From JAMIFV01 sp035906055 (GTDB lineage Bacteria > Pseudomonadota > Alphaproteobacteria > Rickettsiales > JABCZZ01), in the NCBI GenBank assembly GCA_035906055.1, contig JAMIFV010000022.1:1-14218 (forward strand): DNA of 14,218 nt. Direction: 5' to 3'. Of this stretch, positions 1 to 6,672 are shown piece after piece. Below the pieces are notes generated by a model. The model had not been told where the DNA came from, did no database searches, and saw only the letters and a list, made by a program, of their open reading frames with translations. Within the stretch, counting starts at the first letter, position 1. Each line of letters begins with the position of its first letter. The position numbers were made by a program, and so were the translations under genes.

Positions 1-119
1 GGTGTCCCGATGCTCGCCAGCGATGCAGGCAATACGTGCATTTGTACGATTGAAGGCCGCGTTTCAGACCATTCTTTTTAGTCGAACTCCGGTGGCACTT
101 AGGACAGTTTTTGATTCAT
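1..119 (-). pseudogene. 5' fragment of a zinc-ribbon transposase, apparently frameshifted
   Basis: Read on the minus strand, codons from 115 down to 2 are open and encode a peptide beginning IKNCPKCHRSSTKKNG, followed by KRGLQSYKCTYC and HRWR. Two CxxC pairs separated by a basic segment are typical of the N-terminal zinc ribbon of IS1/IS1595-like transposases, which helps bind the element's ends. The only nearby ATG (119-117) reads MNQK and then needs a +1 shift to enter the CPKC frame, while a TGA lies immediately upstream of the CPKC frame (118-116). The copy is therefore probably frameshifted, or uses an unusual start. The rest lies beyond the left edge. The family assignment is inferred from the zinc-ribbon pattern only. 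Confidence 0.55.
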
Positions 120-183
120 TTCGTTTCAAACCATAGGTTAAAAGCATGATTCTAATACAATATATATCAAAAACAGCCCCCCA
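1..183 (-). mobile_element. End of an insertion sequence abutting a truncated GNAT gene
   Basis: The transposase fragment at 1-119 is preceded on its own strand by about 60 bp of AT-rich DNA (120-183) that begins with a G-rich run followed by CTGTTTTTGATATATATTG. This would suit the terminal inverted repeat of the element. Immediately beyond it the plus strand becomes recognisable GNAT acetyltransferase coding sequence that lacks its N-terminal part. The boundary at about 183 is inferred from where the GNAT similarity starts; no matching second inverted repeat is available because the element leaves the window. Confidence 0.4.
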
Positions 184-343
184 TTTCTTTAATTATGCCA
201 AGCTTTACATCGTCTCTAATACGAAGCTGGAAAACGCCATACGCCTCTACCGCATGCATGGCTTTGTGGATAGCACCGAAGCCCGCCACACGTCCTACGC
301 GCGTGGCGATATCACGCTTGAAATGCAGATGCAGTTACAGTGA
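146..343 (+). pseudogene. C-terminal remnant of a GNAT N-acetyltransferase
   Basis: The 65-residue reading frame contains LYIVSNTKLENAIRLYRMHG followed by FV and later YARGDITLEM. This is the classic end of a GNAT domain: strand, SNxxLxxAIxLYRxxGF helix, then the final strand. A complete GNAT protein has about 100 further residues upstream that are absent; a TAG in this frame at 134-136 closes the reading upstream, and the preceding DNA looks like an insertion-sequence end. The first 14 or so codons probably come from that element. It overlaps the 3' end of the convergent TraB-like gene by 9 bp. It is unlikely to be a functional enzyme. Confidence 0.6.
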
Positions 344-1621
344 ACGCGATACCTGCTGTTCCTGCTTTTTGGTCGCGTCCACCCAGTTCCTGCCGCGCTC
401 CTTGCCGTCGGAAACGTCGATAGTAGCCTTGGGGGGACTGACCGGGCGCTGATGCTGCAACGCTTCGATGGTCTGCTGAGTATCCGAGTTCTCGATCATC
501 TTGCTGCCGGTGAACGCCAGCGCGCTTGAGGTAATCAGCGCCATGACAGGTACGGATACAAGACCTGTGGAAAAAGCGGGAATAGCGGCGGCGGCCAGCA
601 ATGCGATGCTGCCATACTTCAGCGCCCTTGCGCTGAAAGAGGGGCGGGGTTTTTCTGGCACCACTTCGGGTTCCTGAGCGGCAGGGGCAACAGGCACCGG
701 CGCTGCAGCAGCGGTGGCCGGGGCTTTTTTCTGCTGCACTTCTTCCAGTATCAGTCGCTCCGTAGTGGGCTTCTGCGCGAACATACTTTCGAACACGGGT
801 GCCGATTTATACTGATGGGCGTTGCCATAAACCACGAGTACTTTGTCGTTCTTGTCCAGCGCTTCGCCGATCACTTTCAGCAGATTCTCATCCCGCGTCC
901 TGTCCATGACAGCGCTCATTTTCTGGAAATAATTGGGATTGATGTTGTTCGGGTTGGTGTCCGTGGCGGTCACCTGAAACACCTCTTTATTGCCCAGCTC
1001 TGCCTTGTGCGCGTCGTACCATGCCTTGAATTCATCAACGGTGAGCTTATTTTCCTTAGGAACAAAGTCGAATAATTGGCTGTTCAGGAATGCGTTCGCC
1101 TGCTGGGAAAAATGCTCTTTGTTCAGGGAACCGGAGCGGTTCCAGATGGACACGCTGCGCAGCAGATGCAGCGCCATGCCGTCCTTCTGAGAGTAGCCGT
1201 TCTCTTCGAGCTTTTTAAATATTTCCTCGGTGGTGGGTTCCCCGCCGATATAGGGAATATTTTTACGGCGCAGGTATTGCGCCGTATGGATGTTTTCTTC
1301 GCTGCGGAACATGAAGCGCTGCACATCGGAGGGTTTCCGAGGATCAAAACCCAGATCCGGTGAAATGCCCTTTGCGGTTACAAGGCCCTCGATCACCGCG
1401 ATCTGTGGCGGGTATTTACGCATAGCCTGCCCGATGATCTCGTGGCTCTTATTCTCGAAGTCTTTCCCGTGATGCGTGCCAATGTAATAGAGGTCTTTGC
1501 CTGCGGCGTTGTAATGATCGAGATGTATATCACCGATCTTTTTACCGTCACGCGAACCGATGTCGCGCAGCAGCGAGGGATCAGGTTTGGGCAATGTGGG
1601 TGTTGCGGTATCGGTACTCAC
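335..1621 (-). CDS. TraB/GumN (TIKI-superfamily) protein with C-terminal membrane hairpin
   Basis: The 428-residue product has an N-terminal domain (about 40-285) with motifs of the TraB/PrgY/GumN and ChaN/EreA-like hydrolase superfamily: LYYIGTHHG (44-52), AVIEG (75-79), a GGEP segment (126-129), RTRDENL (241-247) and VVYGNAHQ (263-270). Known members include the metalloprotease TIKI and poorly characterised bacterial GumN proteins; the conserved His and Glu residues are the likely catalytic or metal-binding set. After a Pro/Ala/Glu-rich linker (about 298-328) come two hydrophobic stretches (about 336-352 and 356-371), suggesting membrane anchoring, then a charged tail. No signal peptide is visible at the N terminus, so the domain is probably cytoplasmic unless exported unusually. 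The start is GTG at 1621; no strong ribosome-binding site precedes it. It is divergent from lpdA. The precise substrate is unknown. Confidence 0.7.
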   Translation of the reverse strand: MSTDTATPTLPKPDPSLLRDIGSRDGKKIGDIHLDHYNAAGKDLYYIGTHHGKDFENKSHEIIGQAMRKYPPQIAVIEGLVTAKGISPDLGFDPRKPSDVQRFMFRSEENIHTAQYLRRKNIPYIGGEPTTEEIFKKLEENGYSQKDGMALHLLRSVSIWNRSGSLNKEHFSQQANAFLNSQLFDFVPKENKLTVDEFKAWYDAHKAELGNKEVFQVTATDTNPNNINPNYFQKMSAVMDRTRDENLLKVIGEALDKNDKVLVVYGNAHQYKSAPVFESMFAQKPTTERLILEEVQQKKAPATAAAAPVPVAPAAQEPEVVPEKPRPSFSARALKYGSIALLAAAAIPAFSTGLVSVPVMALITSSALAFTGSKMIENSDTQQTIEALQHQRPVSPPKATIDVSDGKERGRNWVDATKKQEQQVSRSL

Positions 1622-1800
1622 GGGCAGCTATCTCGGTTAAGTCAAATGAAGCTGCATGATAATAGCATGGAATTCCGGAAGAATTGTGACAGTTTGGTGA
1701 AATTTATGTTCATAAAACTTCTATTGCTTACAGCATGTTAATAAACCATTAGTTGCCACTTCGCTAGACTTAAGCTAAAGAGGCACAAAATACATTCACA

Positions 1801-1806
1801 GAGGAA
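1801..1806 (+). promoter_or_regulatory. Ribosome-binding site of lpdA
   Basis: GAGGAA lies 6 nt before the ATG at 1813, a good Shine-Dalgarno sequence that fixes the lpdA start. Upstream, TTGCCA (1753-1758) with a 17 nt spacer to TAAAGA (1776-1781) is a possible but weak promoter. Confidence 0.6.
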
Positions 1807-1812
1807 CAGTTT

Positions 1813-3216
1813 ATGGCAGATACGACCTATGATCTCGTAGTGATTGGCGGCGGCCCCGGCGGTTATGTGGCGGCTATCCGCGCGGCACAATTGGGCATGA
1901 AGGTGGCCTGCGTGGAAAAACGCGGCAGCCTCGGCGGCACCTGCCTCAATGTGGGTTGCATTCCTTCCAAGGCGCTGCTGCATTCCTCCGAACTGTTCGA
2001 AGAAGCAAAGCACGGCGAAAAGCACGGCATCAAGGGCAAGATCGAACTTGACCTCAAGGCCATGCTGGCGCGCAAGGACGATGTGGTGGTCAACCTCACC
2101 AAGGGCATTGAAGGCCTGTTCAAGAAGAACAAGGTGGATTACGTTCAGGGCATGGCGATGATCGCCAAGCCTAACCTCGTGGGCGTTACCACCAAGGACG
2201 GCAAATCATTGTCGCTCAACACCAGGCGCATCCTTATCGCCACGGGGTCTGAAGTCACTCCGCTGCCGGGTGTGGTGATCGACGAAAAACGCATTGTATC
2301 TTCCACTGGCGCTATCGCGCTGCCGGAAGTGCCCAAGAAGCTGGTGATCATCGGCGCAGGCGTTATCGGCCTTGAGCTTGGCTCGGTATGGCGCCGTTTG
2401 GGTGCGGAAGTTACCGTGGTGGAATTCCTCGACCGCGTGACCCCTGCCATGGACGTGGAAGTTTCCAAACAGTTCCAGAAGATACTTGAAAAACAGGGCA
2501 TTGCCTTCAGGATGGCGATGAAGGTCACCGGCGTGAAGGCATCCGCTAAGGATGTCACCGTGACCGCAGAACCCGTTGCCGGTGGCAAGGCGGAAGAGAT
2601 CAAGGCGGATTATGTGCTGGTCTCCATTGGCCGCCGCCCCTACACGCAGGGCCTCGGCCTCACCGAAATGGGCGTGGCGATGGACGAGCGTGGCCGCATC
2701 AAGACCAACCACCATTTTGAAACCAACGTTGCAGGCATCTATGCTATTGGCGACGTGATCGCAGGCCCGATGCTGGCGCACAAGGCCGAAGAAGACGGCG
2801 TTGCGGCAGTGGAATTCATGGCGGGCCAGAAGCCGCATGTGAATTACAACCTCGTGCCCAGCGTGGTCTACACCATGCCGGAAGTGGCAAGCGTTGGCCG
2901 CACGGAAGAACAGCTCAAGGCTGACGGCGTAAGCTACAAGGTGGGCAAGTTCCCGTTCCTTGCCAATTCGCGCGCACGCGCCACCGGCAATACGGACGGT
3001 TTCGTGAAGATCCTTGCCGACAGCGCCACGGATGAAGTCTACGGCGTGCATATCATCGGCCCGCAGGCGGGCACCATGATCGCGGAAGCGGCCATCGCCA
3101 TGGAATTCCGCGCGTCGAGCGAAGACATCGCACGCACCTGCCATTCGCACCCCGACCTCAACGAGGCCATCAAGGAAGCGGCGCTGAACGTGGCGGGCAG
3201 GGCTATCCACATATGA
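1813..3216 (+). CDS. lpdA: Dihydrolipoamide dehydrogenase (E3)
   Basis: This FAD enzyme reoxidises the dihydrolipoyl groups of the 2-oxoacid dehydrogenase complexes (pyruvate, 2-oxoglutarate) and of glycine cleavage, passing electrons to NAD+. The 467-residue length is normal for the family. The FAD-binding GGGPGG motif is at 12-17, the redox-active disulfide is GGTCLNVGCIPSK (C44 and C49), the NAD-binding dinucleotide fold begins at VIIGAGVIGLELG, and the C-terminal active-site HSHPDLNE supplies H446 and E451 to the partner subunit. The start is supported by a GAGGAA ribosome-binding site. No E1 or E2 gene is adjacent, so it may serve several complexes. Its stop codon overlaps the start of the following lipoprotein gene (ATGA). 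Confidence 0.97.
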   Translation: MADTTYDLVVIGGGPGGYVAAIRAAQLGMKVACVEKRGSLGGTCLNVGCIPSKALLHSSELFEEAKHGEKHGIKGKIELDLKAMLARKDDVVVNLTKGIEGLFKKNKVDYVQGMAMIAKPNLVGVTTKDGKSLSLNTRRILIATGSEVTPLPGVVIDEKRIVSSTGAIALPEVPKKLVIIGAGVIGLELGSVWRRLGAEVTVVEFLDRVTPAMDVEVSKQFQKILEKQGIAFRMAMKVTGVKASAKDVTVTAEPVAGGKAEEIKADYVLVSIGRRPYTQGLGLTEMGVAMDERGRIKTNHHFETNVAGIYAIGDVIAGPMLAHKAEEDGVAAVEFMAGQKPHVNYNLVPSVVYTMPEVASVGRTEEQLKADGVSYKVGKFPFLANSRARATGNTDGFVKILADSATDEVYGVHIIGPQAGTMIAEAAIAMEFRASSEDIARTCHSHPDLNEAIKEAALNVAGRAIHI

Positions 3217-3755
3217 AAACGCTGGTTGGATTGTTCGTCTGCCTGATACTCGCCTCCTGCATCGACGTGGATGATTTCGGCAAATTCTGGGAGCAGGGCG
3301 CTGTCGATCCCCGGCTCGAAGGCACGTGGCTCACCAGTGACGGCAGCACAACCCCCGACCTGAAGAACGACAAGTGGGAGCTTATACGCCAGGATAGTTT
3401 TTATGTGCTGAAACTGCTGCGCAAATCAGAAAGCGATGAGCAGCAACCCCAGCTGCTGCGCAGCCTGAGCTGGAGAGAGTATACCTATCTCATGATCGCG
3501 GAAGTGGGCAAAGAGAACGGTTCGCTGATACGCTATACGGTGGAAGGCAGCATCGTGACGGTTTACAGCGTTGATGCGCTTGCGGTGCAGGCATGGCTCG
3601 AAAAAAGGCAGCCCGGCGTGAAGAACCCGCGTGTGGTGAAGTCGGACTACTTCCATGGCCTGAAGGTGATGCTGCTTGATCCCTCCATCATGGATACGCT
3701 CAGCGAAATGCCGCAGGAATACTGGAAAGTAGCCGGTAAATTTATAAAACTTTAA
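3213..3755 (+). CDS. Small putative lipoprotein, translationally coupled to lpdA
   Basis: The 180-residue product starts with a short signal peptide, MKTLVGLFVCLILASC, ending in a lipobox LASC (13-16), so C16 is predicted to be lipidated after signal peptidase II cleavage and the protein anchored in the cell envelope. The mature part is mixed and hydrophilic, with several Trp and Tyr residues (for example LEGTWLTSD and KWELIRQDSFYVLKLLRK), compatible with a small beta-rich domain. I do not recognise a named family. The ATG overlaps the lpdA TGA by 4 nt, so it is probably co-translated with lpdA. It is followed by the paired hairpin repeats at 3762-3941. Function is unknown. Confidence 0.75.
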   Translation: MKTLVGLFVCLILASCIDVDDFGKFWEQGAVDPRLEGTWLTSDGSTTPDLKNDKWELIRQDSFYVLKLLRKSESDEQQPQLLRSLSWREYTYLMIAEVGKENGSLIRYTVEGSIVTVYSVDALAVQAWLEKRQPGVKNPRVVKSDYFHGLKVMLLDPSIMDTLSEMPQEYWKVAGKFIKL

Positions 3756-3761
3756 TGTTAA

Positions 3762-3830
3762 GGGGGGAACGCTTCCCCCATTTATGCTCCGCATAAATTC
3801 CCCCGCGAAATCGTCGTATAGAACTCCTCC
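3762..3830 (-). repeat. Multi-hairpin interspersed repeat, copy C (inverted)
   Basis: Read on the minus strand this 69 bp unit starts GGAGGAG, contains an ACGACGA block, and ends in two strong hairpins: ATTTATGC-GGA-GCATAAAT (3780-3798) and GGGGGAA-GCG-TTCCCCC (3763-3779). The same order of blocks and the same GGA and GCG loops occur at 3876-3941 and 6879-6947 with different arm sequences. One expected block, CCCC-GCA-GGGG, has decayed here. It can be read in frame on the minus strand as GGVLYDDFAGEF then GGSVPP, matching the peptide encoded by the copy inside yejF. It lies directly after the lipoprotein gene and may also stop transcription. Confidence 0.85.
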
Positions 3831-3875
3831 GCGCATCCGGCACCGAAGTTTATTCCAGTGTATAGCCGTAGGCAT

Positions 3876-3941
3876 GGAGGAGCGTAGCGACGACCCCGCA
3901 AGGGGTGAATCGGCGGAGCCGAGAGGGGAAAGCGTTTCCCC
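3876..3941 (+). repeat. Multi-hairpin interspersed repeat, copy B
   Basis: This 66 bp unit begins GGAGGAG, then has GACGAC, hairpin CCCC-GCAA-GGGG (3894-3905), hairpin TCGGC-GGA-GCCGA (3910-3922) and hairpin GGGGAAA-GCG-TTTCCCC (3925-3941). It faces copy C across about 45 bp, so the two can also pair with each other. It is the most divergent of the three copies: two bases shorter before GACGAC, with different arm sequences but conserved loops. One frame is open through the whole unit (MEERSDDPARGESAEP and onward), but I see no reason to call it a gene. Confidence 0.85.
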
Positions 3942-3955
3942 ACAAATACAAAGTA

Positions 3956-4861
3956 TTACTTCGTAATCATCGTGCCTGCGCCGTGTTCGGTGAAGGCTTC
4001 GATCAGCAATACGTGCGGCACGCGGCCATCGAGGATGTGGGCAGCGCCGCAGCCGTTTTCCACCGCATGGATGCAGGTTTCGATCTTGGGGATCATGCCG
4101 CCGGAGATGGTGCCGGTGGTCATAAGGTTGCGCGATTCCGTTACGTTCAGTTCGCTGATGAGACGTTTTTCGTTGTCGAGCACGCCTGCCACGTCGGTGA
4201 GGATCATGAGTTTGCGCGCATTGATCGCGGCGGCGATGGCCCCTGCTACCGTATCCGCATTGATGTTATAGGTATGGCCGTCTGAGCCGAAACCGATGGG
4301 GGCGATCACGGGGATGATGTCGGATTCGTGCAGCGTGTCGAGGATGGCGGGGTCAACCGATTCCGGTTCGCCCACGAAGCCGAGGTCAAGCACGCGCTCG
4401 ATGTTGGAGTCGGGGTCTTTCACCGTGCGGCTGACGCGGCGCGCTTTTATCAGGCTGGCGTCCTTGCCGGAAAGGCCGATAGCTTTGCCGCCAGCTTTAT
4501 TGATAGCAGCAGCAAGCTGCTTGTTGATGGAACCGGAGAGCACCATTTCCACAATTTCCACCGTGGCTTCGTCGGTTACGCGCAGGCCGTCCACGAACGA
4601 GCTTTGAATTTTAAGCCTTTCCAGCATCTTGCCTATCTGCGGGCCGCCGCCATGCACCACCACGGGGATGATGCCCACCTGGCGCAGCAGGATAACGTCG
4701 CGCGCGAACTGTTCGGCAAGCGATTCGTCGCCCATCGCATGGCCGCCATATTTAATGACGAAGGTTTCCCCCGCGAACTGGCGCATATAAGGTAGCGCTT
4801 CCGATACGGTCTTGGCGGTTTTTAACCAGCTTTCGGGAGTCTTGGAGTCTCTTAATTTCAT
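3956..4861 (-). CDS. argB: Acetylglutamate kinase
   Basis: ArgB phosphorylates N-acetyl-L-glutamate with ATP, the second step of arginine biosynthesis, in the cytoplasm. The 301 residues match the length of alphaproteobacterial ArgB. The amino acid kinase fold is marked by VIKYGGHAM (35-43, K37 binding phosphate), VVVHGGGPQIGKML (67-80), RVTDEATVEIVEMVLSG (94-110), NINADTVAGAIA (199-210) and GGMIPKI (254-260). The N-terminal helix rich in charged residues before the domain is typical of hexameric, arginine-sensitive enzymes, so feedback inhibition by arginine is plausible but not proven. It lies downstream of engB on the same strand, 86 bp apart, with a hairpin repeat in that gap. The ribosome-binding site is weak. 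Confidence 0.97.
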   Translation of the reverse strand: MKLRDSKTPESWLKTAKTVSEALPYMRQFAGETFVIKYGGHAMGDESLAEQFARDVILLRQVGIIPVVVHGGGPQIGKMLERLKIQSSFVDGLRVTDEATVEIVEMVLSGSINKQLAAAINKAGGKAIGLSGKDASLIKARRVSRTVKDPDSNIERVLDLGFVGEPESVDPAILDTLHESDIIPVIAPIGFGSDGHTYNINADTVAGAIAAAINARKLMILTDVAGVLDNEKRLISELNVTESRNLMTTGTISGGMIPKIETCIHAVENGCGAAHILDGRVPHVLLIEAFTEHGAGTMITK

Positions 4862-4877
4862 TTTTCTGCTTTCTGTA

Positions 4878-4906
4878 CGTCATGCTTCGCTACGCTCAGC
4901 ATGACG
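4878..4906. repeat. Short imperfect palindrome between engB and argB
   Basis: CGTCATGCT (4878-4886) and AGCATGACG (4898-4906) form a perfect 9 bp stem around an 11 nt loop that itself contains a short GC / GC pairing. It sits in the engB-argB gap on the transcript and resembles REP-type intergenic palindromes found in many bacteria. No T-run follows in either direction, so it is not a standard intrinsic terminator; it may stabilise or process the mRNA. Confidence 0.6.
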
Positions 4907-4947
4907 AAGGTGGTAATACAGCAAATAATGACTAAAATACAAGCGTT

Positions 4948-5556
4948 CTATACAAACGCGGCCAGCGATGCGCGCAGCTCGCTGATGCCAACCTTCTTTT
5001 CCGAACTGGTGGCAATCACTTCCGCCATGGCGGCGGGGTGTTTCTTGATTTTGAACCGGGTCTGCTTAAGCACTTCCTCCGCGTCCGAAGGCCTTATTTT
5101 ATCCAGTTTTGTCAATACTATCTGGTAACTTACGGCGGTTTCGTCGAGCAGCGCCATCGTGGTGAGATCGTTCTCCTTGAGCCCGTGGCGCGAGTCAATC
5201 AGCAGCAATACGCGCTTGAGGTTGGGGCGGCCTGAAAGATAGGCCATCACAAGGTCGTTCCACTTTCTCACATCCTTTTTACCTGCCTTGGCGTAGCCGT
5301 AGCCCGGCAGGTCGACCAGCATGAGCTTTTCCGCCAGCAGGAAGAAATTAAGCTCACGCGTGCGCCCCGGCGTGTTGGAAGCATGCGCCAGCGTTTTTTG
5401 TCCTGTCAGCGCATTCACGAGGCTGGATTTACCTACATTGCTGCGCCCGGCGAACGCGATCTCGGGGAAATGCTGCGGCGGCAGCGCGTCGAGCGCCACA
5501 CCGCCCATCACGAAATTACAGGGCTGGGCAAAGAGTGTATCGGCAAGGGTGGACAT
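4948..5556 (-). CDS. engB: Ribosome biogenesis GTP-binding protein YihA/YsxC (EngB)
   Basis: EngB is an essential GTPase needed for late assembly of the large ribosomal subunit. From the chosen start (MSTLADTLF) the protein has 202 residues, close to the E. coli length of 210. The GTPase motifs are in order: G1 GRSNVGKS (37-44), G2 TPGRTREL (62-69), G3 DLPGYGYA (82-89), G4 TKLD (149-152), G5 ATSS (182-185). An upstream in-frame ATG at 5616 would add 20 residues with no family support and would run into the yejE start region, so I prefer 5556. In many alphaproteobacteria engB follows yidC directly; here yejEF on the opposite strand separates them. Confidence 0.94.
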   Translation of the reverse strand: MSTLADTLFAQPCNFVMGGVALDALPPQHFPEIAFAGRSNVGKSSLVNALTGQKTLAHASNTPGRTRELNFFLLAEKLMLVDLPGYGYAKAGKKDVRKWNDLVMAYLSGRPNLKRVLLLIDSRHGLKENDLTTMALLDETAVSYQIVLTKLDKIRPSDAEEVLKQTRFKIKKHPAAMAEVIATSSEKKVGISELRASLAAFV

Positions 5557-5619
5557 ATCATGTTCAAGTGGTTTAAATACGGGTGCATTAATTACATATC
5601 CCAGGCCTACACACAACCC

Positions 5620-6672
5620 ATGAGCCCACTCACCCGCCAGCGACTAGACGTTTTCTGCTCCAACCGGCGCGGCTACTGGTCGTTGTGGATCTTTATGGTG
5701 TTATTTGTCACCAGCCTGTTTGCCGAATTCATCGCCAATGACAAGCCTATAGTGCTGAAATACAAAGATGAATATTATTTCCCCGTCTTGAGGTTCTACA
5801 CCGAAGAAACCTTCGGCGGCGATTTTGAGACCGAGCCCAATTACCGCGATGCCTACATCGCCGACAAGATACGGCAGGATGGCTGGATGATCTGGCCGCC
5901 CATCCGCTACAGCTACCAGACCATCAATTACGATGCGGTGCCGGCGCCTTCGCCGCCTTCCGCAGAGAACTGGCTGGGCACGGACGATCAGGGGCGCGAC
6001 GTGCTCGCGCGGGTTATCTACGGCTTCCGCATTTCGGTGCTGTTCGGCCTCGTGCTGACGGCGGTCAGTTCCGTCATCGGCATCGCGGCGGGTGCGGTGC
6101 AGGGGTATTTCGGCGGCAGGGTAGACCTCTATATGCAGCGCTTCATGGAAATATGGGGCGGTTTACCGGAATTGTACCTGCTCATCATCCTTGCCAGCAT
6201 CGTGCAGCCCAATTTCTGGTGGCTGCTCGGCCTTATGGTGCTGTTCTCGTGGATGTCGCTGGTGCATGTGGTGCGTGCCGAATTCCTGCGCGCGCGCAAT
6301 TTCGATTACGTGCGTGCGGCAAAGGCGCTGGGCGTAAACGAATGGGTCATCATGTGGCGCCATGTGCTGCCCAACGCCATGGTGTCGGCCATTACGTATA
6401 TACCCTTCATCCTCAACGGCTCCATCACCACGCTTACCTCGCTGGATTTTCTCGGCTTCGGTCTGCCTGCAGGGTCGCCGTCGCTGGGTGAACTGCTGGC
6501 GCAGGGCAAGGCCAATCCGCAATCGCCGTGGCTGGGTATCACCGGGTTTGTAACGCTGGCGCTCATGCTTAGCCTGCTGGTGTTCGTGGGTGAAGCGGTG
6601 CGCGACGCATTCGATCCGCGTAAATCGCTGGCCAGCATGAAAACGCCGGTGAAGAAGGCGGTAGCTGCATGA
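5620..6672 (+). CDS. yejE: Peptide/microcin-type ABC transporter permease (YejE-like)
   Basis: This is an inner-membrane permease of the Dpp/Opp/Yej class; YejABEF imports peptides such as microcin C. From MSPLTRQRL the protein has 350 residues, near the usual 340. Family hallmarks are the N-terminal NRRGYWSLWIF membrane segment, the extracytoplasmic stretch with YFPVLRFY and GGDFETEPNYRD, the ENWLGTDDQGRDVLARVIYG segment, and the cytoplasmic EAA-type loop RAAKALGVNEWVIMWRHVLP that docks the ATPase. An ATG at 5560 has a slightly better upstream AGGG but adds 20 residues unlike the family. Either start lies within 64 bp of the divergent engB start. It overlaps yejF by 4 nt (ATGA), indicating coupled translation. 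No yejA or yejB is next to it. Confidence 0.92.
   Translation: MSPLTRQRLDVFCSNRRGYWSLWIFMVLFVTSLFAEFIANDKPIVLKYKDEYYFPVLRFYTEETFGGDFETEPNYRDAYIADKIRQDGWMIWPPIRYSYQTINYDAVPAPSPPSAENWLGTDDQGRDVLARVIYGFRISVLFGLVLTAVSSVIGIAAGAVQGYFGGRVDLYMQRFMEIWGGLPELYLLIILASIVQPNFWWLLGLMVLFSWMSLVHVVRAEFLRARNFDYVRAAKALGVNEWVIMWRHVLPNAMVSAITYIPFILNGSITTLTSLDFLGFGLPAGSPSLGELLAQGKANPQSPWLGITGFVTLALMLSLLVFVGEAVRDAFDPRKSLASMKTPVKKAVAA

Noticed and set aside
2206..3210. Long open frame on the minus strand opposite lpdA
   Set aside because: It is rich in His, Arg and Ala with no recognisable motif and lies entirely opposite a certain lpdA; it reflects codon bias.
3426..3875. 149-residue minus-strand frame that includes repeat copy C
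   Set aside because: Apart from the repeat-derived peptide it is antisense to the lipoprotein gene and looks like a shadow; only the repeat peptide is notable.
3762..3941. CRISPR array or tRNA-like structures in the hairpin-rich gap
   Set aside because: There are only two units in opposite orientation with no regular spacers and no tRNA arms or T-loop signature.
3784..3966. Short plus-strand frame through repeat copy B
   Set aside because: It begins within copy C and consists almost wholly of repeat sequence; no independent support for a gene.
5557..5616. Longer EngB starting at 5616
   Set aside because: The extra 20 residues have no counterpart in the family and cover the divergent yejE start region.
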